From Balanoglossus misakiensis (Eukaryota > Hemichordata), in NCBI GenBank assembly GCA_040954595.2, contig CM082578.2:7378001-7442000 (forward strand): DNA of 64,000 bases. The letters are read 5' to 3'. The translations under genes and the position numbers were made by a program. Below are positions 63,256-64,000 of the stretch, in pieces. Under the pieces are notes generated by a model that saw only the letters and a list, made by a program, of their open reading frames with translations, was not told the DNA's origin and made no database searches. The number at the start of each line of letters is the position of its first letter. The stretch's first letter is position 1.

Positions 63256-64000
63256 GCTGTAGAAGAGAAAATAGGAAAACTATTATGAGCAACATTTACA
63301 TTTGTCTCCGTTCAATGATCCACTTATTTCAGACGTGACGTCATAATTGACTTTTCTGGGAAAATGAGGGTTGTCTTCCTCCCTTTGTGTCAACTTGGTC
63401 ACCGGGGAAATGATTGGTCATTTACATTGGTGTTTTCTCTGTACGTATACCCCGGGCGTACACGATGATTGTATGGTGAGGGACAACTAAGTCAGAGTTC
63501 TACACTCGCGCAAGATTTTCTTTTGTATGCTTTATAGGGTAAAATATATAAACAATTTGACGAACATCATTAGCATTTGGGTAATATGAATGTGTTCTCT
63601 CAATCTCAATTATTAGGGGACAGGTCAAAGCACCCACCCCCCCCCCAGATCTCTGCGTCCACATTTCAACATTTTCTGTACCTGCTCCAATTTATTTTCT
63701 CGGTTTGGCCCACTTATTTTATAGCTATTTTGAAGTCTTCCGATTACTTTAAAAATGGTTGCATCTTTAAGAAAGTTCCACGTTCAAGGTTAGTAAGATA
63801 TGTAGAAATCTTCCCTGGGTGCGAGATGGTGAAAGATGTTGAACATCGGAGACAGTAGCAAAGACCATCCAATCAGTCAGCGCGCCAAAACACCCCTGTT
63901 TATGCCCAGGACATCATGTAACCAAGCAACGGCCTAGCTAAAAAAGATGACGATAGTCACCAGTGTCTTGAATGAAAATAAGTTATAAGAATTTTTGCAC
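63256..64000. other. 3' flank of the cadherin gene
   Basis: No further exon recognised. No AATAAA was found beyond the stop; the only one nearby is formed by the last codons (63,247-63,252). The 3' UTR may use a variant signal or run out of the window. A C run lies at 63,636-63,645. Confidence 0.45.

Overview
The window is nuclear DNA from an animal, most likely a marine invertebrate and probably a deuterostome (hemichordate, echinoderm or cephalochordate type). The signs are long AT-richer non-coding stretches, many short GT-AG introns, long tetranucleotide arrays, abundant acatgta-like words, and gene families typical of animals. The phylum cannot be fixed from sequence alone. All three genes found lie on the + strand; no convincing minus-strand gene, tRNA, rRNA, CRISPR array or virus was seen.

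Layout. 1-12,274: gene-poor, with a (TCAA)n array, a 971-bp foldback inverted-repeat element (4,525-5,495), small microsatellites, and a weak candidate 5' non-coding exon near 3,979. 12,275-24,209: an 18-exon class C GPCR related to GABA-B receptors (about 852 aa); poly(A) signal at 24,449. 24,460-29,180: intergenic. 29,261-34,316: an 8-exon gene for a small type I membrane protein (about 360 aa) with a signal peptide, four EGF-like domains, one membrane segment and a PPxY motif in its tail; poly(A) signal at 35,266. 35,272-41,890: intergenic, with a weak 5' exon candidate ending at 38,011. 41,898-63,255: a 28-exon gene for a giant cadherin (about 3,795 aa) with 32 cadherin repeats, a membrane-proximal ferredoxin/SEA-like domain carrying a polybasic site, one membrane segment, a Cys-rich juxtamembrane stretch and a Gly/Pro-rich tail without a recognised catenin site. 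63,256-64,000: nothing convincing.

Exons were joined by reading splice sites and checking phase; every junction in the three models keeps frame to a final stop. The genes encode unrelated surface proteins (a receptor, an EGF protein and an adhesion protein), and nothing shows that they act together.

The points most worth attention are a two-repeat superperiod in the cadherin (a Cys pair only in odd repeats, and alternating DxNDN and xxNE linkers), a furin-like site between strands 2 and 3 of its membrane-proximal domain, a GABA-B-like receptor with part of the agonist pocket and the extracellular-loop-2 cysteine replaced, the foldback element, and a small dispersed repeat family seen in introns of two genes.
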